From Micropepsaceae bacterium (GTDB lineage Bacteria; Pseudomonadota; Alphaproteobacteria; Micropepsales; Micropepsaceae): DNA of 6,388 bases. Both the position numbers and the translations under genes were made by a program. Below are positions 5,766 through 6,388 of this stretch, one piece after another; positions within the stretch are counted from its first letter, which is position 1; each line of letters starts with the position of its first letter. The notes beneath the pieces are model-generated. The model was not told where the DNA came from and did no database searches. It was given only the letters and a program-made list of their open reading frames with translations. The stretch lies in NCBI GenBank assembly GCA_025450355.1, contig JANWHR010000236.1, positions 1 to 6,388 on the forward strand, written 5' to 3'.

Positions 5766-5791
5766 ATTGGCAGCGTCAGAGGTTGGCCAAT
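5766..5791. terminator. Weak inverted repeat between convergent genes
   Basis: ATTGGC (5766-5771) and GCCAAT (5786-5791) form a perfect 6-bp inverted repeat with a 14-base loop in the 34-bp gap between the Rieske and ATPase stop codons. A TTCT follows on the plus strand. It might act as a weak bidirectional terminator, but the stem is short and the loop long. Confidence 0.25.
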
Positions 5792-5793
5792 TT

Positions 5794-6388
5794 CTAACTC
5801 CTTCGAATGGCCGGACCGGTTTTCAGGGTATTAAGCGTCAGCAGCACGATCACGCCTGCGCCGAGCGCGAGAGCGAGGTCATCCGCATGCAAAGGCCCGA
5901 AGCGGAACAGGTGGGCGGCGGCCGGCCAGGCCAGAGTCAGCGCAAGAATTAAGACCACGCCGGACACGACAAATTTCAGAGCGCTATTCGGGCGCACAAA
6001 AGCCGTGATGAGCGTCGCACTGAAGCTCCGGTTGACGAAGATCAGCGCGACGATCGCGGCCACCAGTGAGAAGAACGCAAGCGCCCTTCCCTCCGCCTCG
6101 GGCATGCCCCGGCGCCAGGCCAGAAGATAGATCGCCGCCACCATCACAAAGGCGAACGCGCCCTGCAATACGCTCCATCCGATCAGACGCCCGGAAAACA
6201 ACGGCTCGTCCGGCGGACGAGGCGGACGCCGCATGATGTCATTTTCCTCAGTCTCGGCTTCGAAGACGATGGTACAGACAGGATCGATCACCATCTCCAA
6301 AAAGGCGATATGCATAGGACCGAACAGGATCGGTAGGCCCACCAGCAATGGGAGCAGCGCGAGTCCGGCGATCGGCACATGAACCGCA
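5794..6388 (-). CDS. P-type cation-transporting ATPase, C-terminal membrane domain
   Basis: The frame is open from the right edge to TAG at 5796-5794, giving the last 197 residues; the start and the phosphorylation and ATP-binding domains lie outside. The visible part begins AVHVPIAGLALLP and has the C-terminal cation-ATPase domain with about five membrane segments (roughly residues 9-25, 67-90, 102-118, 135-156 and 169-186). FLEMVIDPVCTIVFEAE (29-45) corresponds to the M6 ion-binding helix, where SERCA-type pumps have N-x-x-T-D-G; here E and D are the polar residues, as in the bacterial group whose next loop reads MRRPPR. These pumps move Ca2+, Mn2+ or another cation across the inner membrane; the ion cannot be decided. 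It is convergent with the Rieske gene and probably belongs to a separate transcription unit. Confidence 0.92.
   Translation of the reverse strand, partial: AVHVPIAGLALLPLLVGLPILFGPMHIAFLEMVIDPVCTIVFEAETEENDIMRRPPRPPDEPLFSGRLIGWSVLQGAFAFVMVAAIYLLAWRRGMPEAEGRALAFFSLVAAIVALIFVNRSFSATLITAFVRPNSALKFVVSGVVLILALTLAWPAAAHLFRFGPLHADDLALALGAGVIVLLTLNTLKTGPAIRRS

Noticed and set aside
5783..5790. TTGGCCAA palindrome as a regulator site
   Set aside because: Eight bases of self-complementarity between two convergent stops is expected by chance often enough, and no promoter is needed there.

Overview
The window looks like a chromosomal stretch from a GC-rich alphaproteobacterium, most likely Bradyrhizobium, Rhodopseudomonas or a relative. 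This is inferred from base composition, from protein flavour (MaoC, Rieske and GFA proteins, and a small protein with a C-x3-C near its N-terminus), and from an 85-bp palindromic intergenic element at 1366-1450. The ends of that element have the GTCCCGG / CCGGGATGAC look familiar from intergenic repeats of that group. No tRNA, rRNA, CRISPR array, transposase or integrase was seen.

Layout, left to right. (1) The 3' part of a MaoC-family hot-dog hydratase gene (+, enters from the left edge). (2) A secreted protein of about 300 residues from a family without a known function (+, 429-1331). (3) A convergent gap with the palindromic element. (4) A leftward block: a small helical protein (1458-1652), an alpha/beta hydrolase (1738-2616), a GFA-type zinc protein (2721-3071), a 27-codon mini-ORF (3068-3151) and a FucP/GluP-like sugar-type MFS transporter (3148-4452). 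The last three are joined by two successive ATGA stop/start overlaps. (5) A 131-bp divergent intergenic region with a 9-bp perfect inverted repeat. (6) A rightward phthalate-type Rieske oxygenase alpha subunit (4584-5759). (7) The C-terminal membrane domain of a P2-type cation ATPase (-, leaves at the right edge), convergent with the oxygenase.

Taken together this reads as a small accessory catabolic cluster. A transporter would import a substrate, a Rieske oxygenase would hydroxylate or demethylate it, and a hydrolase and MaoC hydratase could act on later acyl or ester intermediates. The pathway is inference: no reductase or ferredoxin partner for the oxygenase lies in the window, and the MFS family suggests a sugar-like rather than an aromatic ligand. 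The flanking ATPase looks unrelated.

I did not find a clearly new system. The item most worth a second look is the 27-codon ORF sandwiched by ATGA overlaps between the MFS and GFA genes. It has the best ribosome binding site of that junction, whereas the GFA gene itself has a poor one. The inverted repeats at 1366-1450, 1671-1697 and 4494-4526 come next.
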